From Ruminococcaceae bacterium UBA6392 (GTDB lineage: Bacteria > Bacillota > Clostridia > Oscillospirales > Acutalibacteraceae): DNA of 20,182 bases. Each line of letters begins with the position of its first letter. Position 1 is the first letter of the stretch. The position numbers were made by a program, and so were the translations under genes. The stretch spans positions 8,508 to 28,689 of the forward strand of contig DJQG01000042.1 of NCBI GenBank assembly GCA_002438685.1, given 5' to 3'. Under the pieces are notes generated by a model. The model was given only the letters and a program-made list of their open reading frames with translations. It made no database searches and was not told the origin of the DNA. Below, piece after piece: positions 1 through 9,073 of this stretch.

Positions 1-1148
1 CCGATAGTTGTTTTTGCAATAGTGGCAAGATCGACATCGGGAGCGAGGGGCTTGCCCTTGGCGTGGACTTTGAGGATAGCCTCGCGTCCTTTGAGGTCGG
101 GATAACCGACCGTTACCTGGCGGTCAAATCTGCCGGGACGAAGAAGCGCGGGGTCGAGGATATCGGGGCGGTTTGTAGCCGCGATGATTATAACGCCCTC
201 GTTTGCGCCGAAGCCGTCCATCTCGACGAGCAGCTGGTTGAGAGTCTGCTCGCGCTCATCGTGTCCGCCGCCCATGCCTGCGCCTCTGTGGCGTCCGACG
301 GCGTCTATCTCATCGATAAAGATTATCGAGGGTGAATTTTTCTTTGCCTCATTGAAAAGGTCGCGCACACGGGAAGCGCCGACACCGACATACATCTCGA
401 CGAAATCCGAACCGGAAATCGAGAAGAACGGCACGTTAGCCTCGCCAGCGACAGCCCTTGCAAGCAGAGTTTTACCTGTACCGGGAGGACCGACAAGCAG
501 AACGCCGCGCGGTATTCTCGCGCCGAGCTTGTTGAAATGCGAGGGGTCTTTGAGGAAATCGACAATCTCGCTGAGTTCTTCTTTTTCCTCATCAGCGCCC
601 GCGACATCATCAAACGTCGTTTTGCGGCTCTCGTCCTTTGCGCGCTTGACACGCGCCTTGCCGAACGAAAGGGTGCGGTTGTTCTCGTTGTTCATGGCGT
701 TGTTCATCTTGCGGAACATATAGAACAGAAGCACGCCGAGAATGACGAGCATAAGAAGCGTAGGGACGATATTGAGAAGCAGTGCGCCGGTCGAGCCGGT
801 CTCGTACTGCGCCTTTATCGGGGCGTCCGGATGCGCTCTGTTATATGCGATAACGCCGTTGTGTATGTCCTCCTGGAACATACTGACATTTGGAACGGTG
901 TAGGTATACACTTTATTATCGCCCTTGAGCTTGAACTCGAGCAATCCGCTCGACATATTCAGATCGTATTCCGTGACCTTCTTGTCGTCAAAATACTGCA
1001 CGACCTGATAATACTCAAGCTTTTCCTTCTTCTGCTGCCTTGCATAGAGGGAAACGCCGGAGATTATGAGGATGGGTATAAGAATATACGGTATCCATGC
1101 CAGCGCTTTTCTTGCGTTGCTGTTGGTATCTTTCCTGTTATTTTTCAA
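1..1148 (-). CDS. ftsH: FtsH, ATP-dependent zinc metalloprotease (N-terminal part, cut by window edge)
   Basis: Membrane-anchored AAA+ protease that extracts and degrades misfolded or regulatory membrane and cytosolic proteins. About 382 N-terminal residues are present. There is a transmembrane segment at about residues 16-36, an extracytoplasmic domain, a second transmembrane segment at about 121-145, then the AAA+ module with Walker A GPPGTGKT (220-227), Walker B IIFIDEID (about 273-280) and the second region of homology with ATNRPDILDPALLRPGRFD. The HExxH zinc protease domain lies beyond the window. No ATG fits; the start is TTG at 1148 (MKNNRKDTNSN), with an in-frame TGA two codons upstream and AGGAG 10 nt before it. 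It lies 49 bp downstream of hpt on the same strand, in the tilS-hpt-ftsH order common in Firmicutes. Confidence 0.96.
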   Translation of the reverse strand, partial: MKNNRKDTNSNARKALAWIPYILIPILIISGVSLYARQQKKEKLEYYQVVQYFDDKKVTEYDLNMSSGLLEFKLKGDNKVYTYTVPNVSMFQEDIHNGVIAYNRAHPDAPIKAQYETGSTGALLLNIVPTLLMLVILGVLLFYMFRKMNNAMNNENNRTLSFGKARVKRAKDESRKTTFDDVAGADEEKEELSEIVDFLKDPSHFNKLGARIPRGVLLVGPPGTGKTLLARAVAGEANVPFFSISGSDFVEMYVGVGASRVRDLFNEAKKNSPSIIFIDEIDAVGRHRGAGMGGGHDEREQTLNQLLVEMDGFGANEGVIIIAATNRPDILDPALLRPGRFDRQVTVGYPDLKGREAILKVHAKGKPLAPDVDLATIAKTTI

Positions 1149-1197
1149 ACGTCAAATCACTCCTATGACTGCCGAAGTTTTCTTGGATGAGCCGCTC

Positions 1198-1740
1198 TTA
1201 CTTCTCATAGACCGAACGGCTGAGCACGCCGAGGAAAGGCACGTTGCGGTACTTCTCGGCATAGTCGAGACCGTAGCCGACAACGAACTCGTCGGGCACT
1301 TCCGTTCCCGCATAGTCCGCCTTGAGATCCTTTATCATGCGGCGCTCGGGTTTATCGAGGAAGGTGCATATCTTTATGCTCGCGGGTCTGCGCGCTCTGA
1401 GCATCTCGGATATGTAATGGAGGGTCTTGCCGGAATCGAGGATATCCTCGACCAGAAGAAGATCGTAGCCCTCGATGGGTCTGTCAAGGTCTTTGATTAT
1501 CTTGACTTCGCCGGAGCTTTCGGTTCCCGAGCCGTAGCTCGAAACCGCCATGAAGTCTATCTCACAGGGGATCGTTATCGCTCTCATAAGATCCGCCATG
1601 AACACGACCGAGCCTTTAAGGACGCTTACCATGAGCAGCTTTTTGCCCTTGTAGTCCTCGCTTATCTGCCTGCCGAGGCGGGAGACTATCCCGTGTATCT
1701 GCTCCTCGCTGAGCAATACTCTCTCTATATCCTCTATCAT
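1198..1740 (-). CDS. hpt: Hypoxanthine (guanine) phosphoribosyltransferase
   Basis: Purine salvage enzyme joining hypoxanthine or guanine to PRPP to give IMP or GMP, in the cytosol. The 180-residue length is normal for the family. Visible motifs are VLKGS (40-44), the PRPP-binding loop VEDILDSGKTL (97-107) and the base-binding C-terminal stretch EFVVGYGLDYAEKYRN (151-166). The ATG overlaps the tilS stop in an ATGA arrangement (1737-1740), and GGAGGG lies just upstream inside the end of tilS, so translational coupling with tilS is likely. Assignment to this family is secure; base specificity between hypoxanthine and guanine is not readable. Confidence 0.95.
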   Translation of the reverse strand: MIEDIERVLLSEEQIHGIVSRLGRQISEDYKGKKLLMVSVLKGSVVFMADLMRAITIPCEIDFMAVSSYGSGTESSGEVKIIKDLDRPIEGYDLLLVEDILDSGKTLHYISEMLRARRPASIKICTFLDKPERRMIKDLKADYAGTEVPDEFVVGYGLDYAEKYRNVPFLGVLSRSVYEK

Positions 1741-3086
1741 TGTTTTTCCCTCCGTATTATGAGCACATTTTCGGTGTTTTTTCCGACGTGGCAGCGTCTG
1801 TCCGCGCCGAATCCCTCAACCCACAGCACACCCGACTCGTCGCGCAGCACTGCGACATCGCAGCGGCTCTCCGGCGGGACATGTACCTCATTGAAAAGTT
1901 TTTTCAGGCTTTTTGTGCATCCGCGCTTTGCAAGGGTCAGTTTATCACCCGCGCGGCGGCTCCCGACTTGAACTTTTCCATTTATTCTATCACAATCAAT
2001 GCAATAATCCAACATATCTTTGTGAATTTTTTGTGTATCAAAGAAAACTTTTTTATTAACCCGACAAATTGAAACGCGCCCGCTATGGCATACAGAGCCG
2101 TTTATGCACTCGGGGTCGACATCTTCGGACCACTCTTCCCCCGGCTTTACGGGAGTTTTGAAGCGAATAACATCGCCGTCCGAGACGGCAAAAATATCGA
2201 GCGACAGCTGAATTTTTCCGCCGCCTTTGAGAATATTCTCAACAGCGTTTACAGTCCTGAAATCCGCCGACTTCGGGCATACATTTTTAATAGCGCCGAG
2301 CAGAGCGCGGCGGCGTATCGCCGGATGAGCCAAAAGCAGAACTTCGCACGAGAGCCCGCCGTCTTTTTGAGCGGACGCCAGAAGCGACTTCGTTTCGCAT
2401 TCAAGAAAATCCTCATCAAGTGCTGCATTCTGAGCAAAATGTGAGGCGTTCTCCTCAAAAGCGGAGTTTATCTCCTTGAGTGCCGGGACTGCGATATGGC
2501 GAATTTTATTGCGGCTGTAATCGAGGGTCAGATTGGTGCTGTCCGTCACAAAATCAAGAGAATTTTCGCGGCAGAACGCTTCTATATCCTCTCTCGTGCA
2601 GAATATCAGCGGTCTTATAATATTCCCGCGAACGGGCGGTATGCCGCACAGACCTTTCAGCGACGAGCCGCGCACGAGGTTGAAGAGCATCGTTTCGGCG
2701 TTGTCGCTCGCGGTATGGGCGGTTGCGATCTTCGCGTTTTTGTCTATCGATTCAAAGAACTCATAGCGCACCCTTCGCCCGCACTCTTCGCAGCTTTCCC
2801 CGCTCTGTTTTGCAAGGGCTGCGACATCGGCGTGCAGAACTTCAAAGCGAAGAGAGTTCTTTTCGCAGAAGGAGCGCACATATTCCTCATCGCGCCGCGC
2901 CTCCTCACCGCGCAGCCCGTGGTTGACATGGGCGACGGTCAGGGACAGCGAATACCGCTCGCTTATTTTCATAAGAAAGAGCAGCATAGCCATTGAATCG
3001 GCACCGCCCGAGACCGCGGCTATGACCGCAGCTCCCGGGCTGAGCATATTATATTTTTCCACGGCGCTGAGCGCTTTATCAAGCAT
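1737..3086 (-). CDS. tilS: tRNA(Ile)-lysidine synthetase TilS
   Basis: ATP-dependent enzyme that converts C34 of tRNA-Ile(CAU) to lysidine so that it reads AUA; AUA codons are frequent in this window, so the activity should be needed. The protein is 449 residues from ATG at 3086 (MLDKALSAVEKYNMLSP). The PP-loop AAVSGGADSMAMLL includes SGGADS at 26-31. It is followed by the typical HVNHGLRGEEA, the TAHTASDNAETMLFNL stretch and DSTNLTLDYSRNKIRH. The C-terminal part matches the size of a TilS substrate-binding plus C-terminal domain. An in-frame extension upstream to 3224 exists but lies wholly inside dnaB and looks non-coding; the chosen start overlaps the dnaB stop by 8 bp and has GGAG about 10 nt upstream. 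Confidence 0.95.
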   Translation of the reverse strand: MLDKALSAVEKYNMLSPGAAVIAAVSGGADSMAMLLFLMKISERYSLSLTVAHVNHGLRGEEARRDEEYVRSFCEKNSLRFEVLHADVAALAKQSGESCEECGRRVRYEFFESIDKNAKIATAHTASDNAETMLFNLVRGSSLKGLCGIPPVRGNIIRPLIFCTREDIEAFCRENSLDFVTDSTNLTLDYSRNKIRHIAVPALKEINSAFEENASHFAQNAALDEDFLECETKSLLASAQKDGGLSCEVLLLAHPAIRRRALLGAIKNVCPKSADFRTVNAVENILKGGGKIQLSLDIFAVSDGDVIRFKTPVKPGEEWSEDVDPECINGSVCHSGRVSICRVNKKVFFDTQKIHKDMLDYCIDCDRINGKVQVGSRRAGDKLTLAKRGCTKSLKKLFNEVHVPPESRCDVAVLRDESGVLWVEGFGADRRCHVGKNTENVLIIRREKQ

Positions 3087-4470
3087 TCTGAATCTTCTCC
3101 ACGCCCATGAACAGAGTATGATCCGCATCCCAGATGAAATCAACGGTCTTTGTCGGACCGTGTCTGTTCTTGGCAACAATGACTTCAACCTCGTTGGCAA
3201 CGGGCGCAGTGGGCGCGGGCTCATCGTCGTCGTCCGGGTCGTCTTTTTCGTTCTTGTAATATTCCTCGCGGTAGAGCATGAGGACTATATCCGCATCCTG
3301 CTCAATGGAGCCCGATTCACGCAGATCGGACAGCTGAGGACGGTGGGATTTTCCTCTTCCCTCGGTGCCTCTGGAGAGCTGGGCGCAGCAGATGACGGGG
3401 ATATTCAGATCCTTCGCCATGAGCTTGAGGCTTCGGGTTATCTCGGTGACCTCCTGCACGCGGCTTTCGACCTTTGTGCCGGAGCGAATGAGTCCGAGGT
3501 AATCTATAATAATACAATCGACATTCTTGAGTCTGCGTGCGCGCGCTTTCATCTCGGCGACGGTTATCGTGCTCGTATCATCAAAATACAGCTCGCAGTC
3601 GTTGAGCGAAGCGGTTGCAAGTCCGAGGCGGGTCCAGTCGTCGGTATCGAGCTGACCGGTTCTCATCTTTGTGCTGAGCACACGCGCTTCGGTGGAGAGC
3701 ACTCTCTGCGCGAGCTGCTCTTTCGTCATTTCGAGCGAGAAGAAGAGTATCTTTTTCTTCGCTTTAACGGCGACATTCCTCGCAAGGTTCAGAGCGAAGC
3801 TCGTCTTACCCATTGCAGGGCGCGCGCCGATAAGTATGAGGTCGGATTTGTTGAGTCCGGCGATAACATCGTCAAGATCCCTGTAGCCGGTTGAGATGCC
3901 CTTGAACGCTTCCGCGCCCTCGGAGCTCAGTTTTTGCAGGGTGTCATAGACCTGATTGACTATTATATCGCTGAGCTTCGACGGACCTGTGCTCGTCTTG
4001 CCCTGGCGGATATCGTATATCCTCTGCTCCGCCGCGTCGAGAAGCATATCCGCGCTGTCGGTCTGGGCGACGGCGTTGTCGATAGTCTCCTGCGAGACGG
4101 TGATGAGGGTGCGCATGAAATATTTTTCGCGCACTATTTTTGCATATGACTCGACATTTGAAGTGGTCGGCACGCTCTGAGCGAGCTGGAACAGATAGTT
4201 CTTGCCTGCCGCCTCGTCATATGTTCCGTTATTCTTGAGCGTTTCGAGAATAATGAGCGGATCGATCTTGTTGCCGAGCGCATCGAGACTCACCATGACA
4301 GAGAAAATCTCTTTATGCTGCGGGAGATAGAAATACTCCGGGCGAAGATAGATCAGCACCTGCGGCATACAGTTCGGATCCATCAGCACGCATCCGAGCA
4401 CCGCCTGCTCCGCCTCAAGGCTGAAGGGCATCTGATACCCCTCGGGCAGGGTTAGGTTATTCACATCCAC
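3079..4470 (-). CDS. dnaB: Replicative DNA helicase DnaB (DnaC in Bacillus naming)
   Basis: Hexameric 5'-3' helicase that unwinds DNA at the replication fork and contacts primase. The 463-residue protein has the N-terminal DnaB domain (about 15-115), a linker, and a RecA-like C-terminal domain with Walker A GARPAMGKT (215-223), FFSLEM (243-248), Walker B CIIIDYLGLI (319-328) and DLRESGSIEQDAD (382-394). The start is GTG at 4470 with GGAGG about 10-11 nt upstream; the nearby ATG is out of frame. It follows rplI by 28 bp, a common Firmicutes pairing. A small oddity is an acidic and proline-rich insertion at about 408-423 (DDPDDDDEPAPTAP) between the last helicase motif and the C-terminal strand; it should be a surface loop and does not touch a catalytic motif. 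Confidence 0.97.
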   Translation of the reverse strand: MDVNNLTLPEGYQMPFSLEAEQAVLGCVLMDPNCMPQVLIYLRPEYFYLPQHKEIFSVMVSLDALGNKIDPLIILETLKNNGTYDEAAGKNYLFQLAQSVPTTSNVESYAKIVREKYFMRTLITVSQETIDNAVAQTDSADMLLDAAEQRIYDIRQGKTSTGPSKLSDIIVNQVYDTLQKLSSEGAEAFKGISTGYRDLDDVIAGLNKSDLILIGARPAMGKTSFALNLARNVAVKAKKKILFFSLEMTKEQLAQRVLSTEARVLSTKMRTGQLDTDDWTRLGLATASLNDCELYFDDTSTITVAEMKARARRLKNVDCIIIDYLGLIRSGTKVESRVQEVTEITRSLKLMAKDLNIPVICCAQLSRGTEGRGKSHRPQLSDLRESGSIEQDADIVLMLYREEYYKNEKDDPDDDDEPAPTAPVANEVEVIVAKNRHGPTKTVDFIWDADHTLFMGVEKIQNA

Positions 4471-4498
4471 TTTTGTTAGATCCTCCGGTTTTCAGCAA

Positions 4499-4942
4499 TT
4501 ATTCCTCGCCTACGCTGACAGAGACGGTTGCGTTGACGCCGTTATATACCTTCACTTCAGCGCTGAATGTGCCGAAAGACTTTATATCCTCCATGGACAC
4601 CTTTCTCTTATCGACCGAGACGCCGAACTGGCGGCTTATCGACTCGGCGACTTCCTTTGCGGTGACGGAGCCGAAGATTTTTCCGCCCTGACCCGCTTTT
4701 GCGGTGAGCTTGACGGTCTTGCCGTTTATCTTCGCGGCAACTTCCTTGGCGTTCTTGAGCTCGGTTTCGAGCCTGTACTTCTCCGCGGATTCGCGGTTTT
4801 TCAGCTCGTTCATCGCCTGAGCGTTTGCTTCAACTGCGAGCTTTCTCGGGAAGAGGAAGTTTCTCGCGTAGCCGTCGGAAGCGTTGACGAGTTCGCCCTT
4901 CTTGCCGAGGCTTTTTACATCCTGAGTGAGAATAACTTTCAT
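4499..4942 (-). CDS. rplI: 50S ribosomal protein L9
   Basis: Large-subunit ribosomal protein that binds 23S rRNA near the L1 stalk. At 147 residues it is the usual length. The N-terminal rRNA-binding domain shows the family signature MKVILTQDVKSLGKKGELV and DGYARNFLFPRKLA, followed by the long central helix rich in Lys, Glu and Ala and a C-terminal domain ending SVSVGEE. The ATG at 4942 has AAAGGAAT about 6 nt upstream. It sits between gdpP and dnaB, a rplI-dnaB arrangement with a GdpP gene just upstream that is widespread in Firmicutes. The 178-bp gap to gdpP contains an interspersed palindromic repeat, not another gene. Confidence 0.97.
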   Translation of the reverse strand: MKVILTQDVKSLGKKGELVNASDGYARNFLFPRKLAVEANAQAMNELKNRESAEKYRLETELKNAKEVAAKINGKTVKLTAKAGQGGKIFGSVTAKEVAESISRQFGVSVDKRKVSMEDIKSFGTFSAEVKVYNGVNATVSVSVGEE

Positions 4943-5027
4943 TTATATCAATTCCTTTCGGGTTATTTACGGGTGTGATTTTATGGCAAATTGCAGCGTG
5001 TTGTGGTCGGCTTGTGCGGAAACTTTA

Positions 5028-5070
5028 TGCCGCTTGCGCGGCAGCGGTGCGTCGGGTCGCCGCACCCTAC
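5028..5070 (+). repeat. Interspersed double-hairpin repeat, copy 1 (gdpP-rplI gap)
   Basis: Two hairpins in series: TGCCGC-TTGC-GCGGCA (5028-5043) then GGTGCG-N9-CGCACC (5046-5066), ending CCCTAC. It is nearly identical to 20144-20182. It sits inside the 178-bp gap between gdpP and rplI, in the otherwise compact minus-strand gene run. Confidence 0.8.
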
Positions 5071-5120
5071 AAGGTTCTCGCCGATGAATTCGCGTTAATT
5101 TAATGGAGCCGGTATGAATA

Positions 5121-7118
5121 TCACGAAATCGGGGTTTGTTCTTCGCTGTCTGTGCGGGGGTATTTGGCGTCGATCGCTTCGCAGAGCTTCGACTTTGCCT
5201 CCTCCATATTCACGCCGGTGAGCTGAGCCGCCGCCATGGTGCGGTGACCGCCGCCGCCGAGATATTCCATGATTATCTGGACATTCAGATCGCCGTAGGA
5301 ACGCGCCGAGATATTGACGCTGTCCTTTCCGCTGTCGAAAATAACAAACGAGGCTTTTACTCCGCTGACTTCAAGCAGTTCGTCCGCCGCCTGAGCGCTG
5401 AGCAATCTCGCGTTCTCCGTGCCGGGTGCGGTGCAGGCTATTGCACAGCCCCTGTAGATATGCGCAGCGGAGATTATCTCGCTGCGCTTGCGGTTGCTCT
5501 CGATCGAATTCGAGAACAGGCGTTTTACCGCGACGGTATCTGCGCCCTTGCCCTTGAGGAAAGCCGCCGCTTCAAAGGTGCGCACACCTGTTGAGAGGAC
5601 GAACTCCTTTGTGTCGAGCATTATGCCCGCGAGCATTGCCTGAGCCTCTGCGGGAGACAGCGTCGGCGCGGGGGTTATATAGCGCATAAGCTCCGTGACC
5701 ATTTCGCAGGTCGACGAGGCGTTGGGGTCATGGAAGAAAATGAGCGCGTCTTTTATATGATCGACCGACTTTCTGTGATGGTCGATAACGACCGTGGCGG
5801 ACGCCTTTTCATAGAGAGTCGGGAAATCGACAAAGCTGCTCTTATGGGTATCGACAACGACGAGCAGGGTCTTTCTCGTCATAAGCGCGAGGGCTTCGTT
5901 GACATCAATTATCTTGCCGTCCCAGCCGTCGGCTCGGAGCATATCGACGGCGGCGCCGGCGAAGCTGCGGTTTTCATCGAGGACGATATACGCGTCGATG
6001 CCGAGGGCGCGGGTTATCGACGACACGCCGACGGCCGCGCCGAAAGCATCCATATCCGGGAACGAATGACCCATTATCATCACGCGGTCGCTCGCGCTGA
6101 TAAGACTCGAAAGAGACGAAGCCGCGACGCGGGTCTGGAATTTTGTGACCTTTTCGACGCTCTTGGAAACGCCGCCGAAAAACTCATACTCGTCCTTCGT
6201 CTTGACCGCCGCCTGATCGCCGCCGCGTCCGAGCGCCATATCGAGCGCCTGTTCGGCGGACTTTTCGCAATCGGTTATGGCGACTCCGGTACCGACACCT
6301 ATGGAGAGGGTCAGGCCGAGCACTCTTTCTTTATATTTATATTCGCGTATCTTGTCGAGAACGCTGAAACGGTCGGCGCGCATCTTCTCGAGCACATCGC
6401 TCTGGGCGATTATCATGAACCGCTCCTCGGAGATTTTGCGCATGATGCAGTCATACTGCCCCGTCCAGTTCTCTATCACCTCTTCGACTCCGCCGCGTAT
6501 CGCCGCGCGCTCGCTGTCTCTGTAATCCGCCTTGATATCCGCGATATCGTCGGTCTGTAGGAGCATTATGACGGGTCTGTTCTTTATGTAAGCGAGCTGA
6601 GCGCGCTTCATCTCGCTTACATCGGTGAAATAGAAAACATATTCTTTCCCGCCCTTGAACTCGAACGAGGACGGGGTGACTATATAATAGGAATCTTTGA
6701 TTTTGACTATGGCTGCGCCGTTCGACTCCGCCTGCTCGGGATCGCAGCCGCCGATAAACGGCTGGGCGAGCTTGCGGTCGATGACCGACTCATCCATAAA
6801 AGTATGGAAAAAGCTTCTGTTGAAAAGCTCGATTATCCCGTCGCCGTCGCATACGAGCATAGGCATGGGAAAATCGTTGACGGAACCGGCGTCGGTCGCG
6901 TCGAGGCTGTGCGACGCCATGTCCCTGAGCTGGCGTTCACGGTTGCGGATGTTAAAGAACTTGACTATCTTATAGACCGAGAACGCGATGAGAAGGACAC
7001 TACCCACAAGCGCCGCCCACCCGCTGTAGCGGACAGCGACAACAACAATGAACGCAGCCGCCGCAATAAAGGCAGCTATTTCCACTGCGAGCTCTCGCAG
7101 GAAATCCTTAAAACTCAT
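5121..7118 (-). CDS. gdpP: GdpP/YybT-type cyclic-di-AMP phosphodiesterase
   Basis: Membrane-bound enzyme that hydrolyses c-di-AMP to pApA, lowering a messenger that controls potassium and osmotic balance, wall stress and beta-lactam tolerance. The 665 residues match GdpP: two transmembrane segments (about 10-30 and 33-55), a PAS-like domain (about 80-175), a degenerate GGDEF domain (about 180-318; the signature place reads GRGGDQAAVK) and a DHH/DHHA1 phosphodiesterase. Catalytic positions are visible: HSFPDMDAFG (351-360), VVDTH with D423, DHHRKS (446-451), LDT with D502, and GGGGH (621-625). The ATG at 7118 is 3 bp after the rnjA stop and its GGAGG lies in the last codons of rnjA, so the two are probably coupled. 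Confidence 0.95.
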   Translation of the reverse strand: MSFKDFLRELAVEIAAFIAAAAFIVVVAVRYSGWAALVGSVLLIAFSVYKIVKFFNIRNRERQLRDMASHSLDATDAGSVNDFPMPMLVCDGDGIIELFNRSFFHTFMDESVIDRKLAQPFIGGCDPEQAESNGAAIVKIKDSYYIVTPSSFEFKGGKEYVFYFTDVSEMKRAQLAYIKNRPVIMLLQTDDIADIKADYRDSERAAIRGGVEEVIENWTGQYDCIMRKISEERFMIIAQSDVLEKMRADRFSVLDKIREYKYKERVLGLTLSIGVGTGVAITDCEKSAEQALDMALGRGGDQAAVKTKDEYEFFGGVSKSVEKVTKFQTRVAASSLSSLISASDRVMIMGHSFPDMDAFGAAVGVSSITRALGIDAYIVLDENRSFAGAAVDMLRADGWDGKIIDVNEALALMTRKTLLVVVDTHKSSFVDFPTLYEKASATVVIDHHRKSVDHIKDALIFFHDPNASSTCEMVTELMRYITPAPTLSPAEAQAMLAGIMLDTKEFVLSTGVRTFEAAAFLKGKGADTVAVKRLFSNSIESNRKRSEIISAAHIYRGCAIACTAPGTENARLLSAQAADELLEVSGVKASFVIFDSGKDSVNISARSYGDLNVQIIMEYLGGGGHRTMAAAQLTGVNMEEAKSKLCEAIDAKYPRTDSEEQTPIS

Positions 7119-7121
7119 TCA

Positions 7122-8897
7122 TCAGACCTCCATAATAACGGGAAGAATCATCGGGCTGCGCTTGGTGCGCTCATACATCAGGTGAGATATCTCGTCCCTG
7201 AGGCTTGCCTTGATGCTGTTCCAATCGAAATATCCGCCGTCCGTCTGGGCTTCGATAGCCTCAACGGCGACTTCACGCGCGGCTTTTATCAGCTCCTCGG
7301 ACTCCTTGACATAGACGAAACCTCTCGTCACGACATCGGGACCGGAAACTATCATGCCGCTCTCGCGGTCGATGCAGACGACGACGATAACAAGACCGTC
7401 CTGCGCGAGATGCTTTCTGTCACGAAGCACGACAGAGCCGACATCGCCGACGCCGTAGCCGTCGACAAACACTCTGCCTGCGGGCACGGTTGACGTGCAT
7501 CTGAGCGCTTTTTTGCTGATCTCGGCGACTCTGCCGTTGTCGGCGATGAGTATATTCTCCTTGGGAATACCCATACTCAGCGCGAGACCCGCGTGTTTTC
7601 TCAGATGCTTGAGCTCGCCGTGAACCGGAATGAAATATTTCGGCTTGACGATGCCCATTATCATTTTCAGCTCCTCCTGGCAGGCGTGACCGGAGACATG
7701 GACTTCGTACATCTTCTCATATACGACATCTGCGCCGAGCTTCATCAGCTCGTTGACGACACGGCTGACGGTCTTTTCGTTGCCGGGAATCGGAGTTGCG
7801 GAAATTATAACATAATCGTTGGGGTGGATCTCGACCTTACGGTGATCCGAGAATGCCATGCGGGTCAGGGCGCTCATAGGCTCGCCCTGGCTGCCCGTAG
7901 TGATGATAACGAGCTTATCGGCGGGATAGCGGTTTATCATATTGATATCGATAACTATCCCCTCGGGTATATTGAGATAGCCGAGCTCCGCCGAGATGCT
8001 CACGACATTCTCGAGGCTTCTGCCGACGAGCGCGACCTTGCGCCCGAGGCTCGCCGCAACATTCATTATCTGCTGCACGCGGTGGATATTCGAAGAGAAC
8101 GTTGCAACTATTATGCGGTTGTTGCCCGCCTTGCGGAAGAGGGTCTCGAACGATTCGCCGACCTTTCTCTCGCTCTCGGTGAAGCCGGGACGCTCGGCGT
8201 TGGTGGAGTCGGACATAAGGCAGAGGACTCCCTCCTGCCCTATCTCGGCGAGTCTGCCGAGATCCATCATGCCGCCGTCGATAGGCGTTGTGTCGATTTT
8301 GAAGTCGCCCGTGTGGACGATAGTGCCGCCCTCGCAGCGGATAGCGAGTCCGAGCGCGTCGGGTATGGAATGGTTGACATGGATAGCCTCAACGGTAAAG
8401 CCGCCGAGGGTTATCACATCGCCGGGATTGATGACATTGAGGGATGCGGAATTGAGCAGTCCGTGCTCGCGAAGCTTACCCTGAATGAGTCCGATGGTGA
8501 GCTTCGTGCCGTAGACGGGCACGTTGAGAACCTTGAGAAGATAAGGCAGACCGCCGATATGATCCTCATGTCCGTGGGTTATGACTATTCCGCGTATTCT
8601 GTCCGCGTTGCGCTCGACATAGGTGAAATCGGGAAGCACGAGATCGACTCCGAGCATATCCTGATCCGGGAACGCAAGTCCGCAATCGACAAGGAACATA
8701 TCCTCGCCGTATTCAAACAGTGTCATATTCTTGCCCACTTCATTCAGGCCGCCTAAAAATGACACTTTTATAGGCTTGGGCTCAGCCTTAGATTTGCCCG
8801 GTGCGGGCTTAATTTTGCCGTAACTGCGGTAGCTGCGCCTGCCCGCAGTCTTCTTTGCGGGCGCAGACGCTGCGCCGGTTTCTTTTGCTTTTGGCAT
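7122..8897 (-). CDS. rnjA: Ribonuclease J
   Basis: Metallo-beta-lactamase/beta-CASP ribonuclease with endonuclease and 5'-3' exonuclease activity, central to mRNA decay and rRNA processing in Firmicutes. The 591-residue protein has KVSFLGGLNEVGKNM (44-58), the metal-binding HGHEDH (108-113), HTGDFKID, SDSTNAERPG, then the beta-CASP region and the C-terminal domain with HVSGHA and FIPVHGE. The start ATG at 8897 has AAAGGAG about 7 nt upstream; a longer frame reaching 8951 has no ribosome site. The first 40 residues are a basic Ala/Lys/Pro/Ser-rich extension absent from Bacillus RNase J1. It heads a long co-directional gene run. Whether it is J1-like or J2-like cannot be told from context, but the active site is intact. 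Confidence 0.95.
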   Translation of the reverse strand: MPKAKETGAASAPAKKTAGRRSYRSYGKIKPAPGKSKAEPKPIKVSFLGGLNEVGKNMTLFEYGEDMFLVDCGLAFPDQDMLGVDLVLPDFTYVERNADRIRGIVITHGHEDHIGGLPYLLKVLNVPVYGTKLTIGLIQGKLREHGLLNSASLNVINPGDVITLGGFTVEAIHVNHSIPDALGLAIRCEGGTIVHTGDFKIDTTPIDGGMMDLGRLAEIGQEGVLCLMSDSTNAERPGFTESERKVGESFETLFRKAGNNRIIVATFSSNIHRVQQIMNVAASLGRKVALVGRSLENVVSISAELGYLNIPEGIVIDINMINRYPADKLVIITTGSQGEPMSALTRMAFSDHRKVEIHPNDYVIISATPIPGNEKTVSRVVNELMKLGADVVYEKMYEVHVSGHACQEELKMIMGIVKPKYFIPVHGELKHLRKHAGLALSMGIPKENILIADNGRVAEISKKALRCTSTVPAGRVFVDGYGVGDVGSVVLRDRKHLAQDGLVIVVVCIDRESGMIVSGPDVVTRGFVYVKESEELIKAAREVAVEAIEAQTDGGYFDWNSIKASLRDEISHLMYERTKRSPMILPVIMEV

Positions 8898-9073
8898 AGA
8901 AATCTCCTTTTCTATTAAATTTTTGATGTAAGTAGAACCCCGACTGGTCAAGGTGCGGGAATTAAAGCCTTGTCTGTTAAAAACGCGATGATATTTTCAG
9001 CATGGATACAAGACAAATTTCGGGTAGTTAAGACATATGCGTGCAGTCATAATACAAAAATATCCTATTGTTA

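Noticed and set aside
3087..3224. N-terminal extension of tilS
   Set aside because: It lies entirely inside dnaB, is Arg-rich without TilS homology, and the ATG at 3086 starts just before the normal PP-loop domain.
7593..8756. Open plus-strand frame of 387 codons opposite rnjA
   Set aside because: It is antisense to a conserved RNase J, has no ribosome site, and resembles no protein family.
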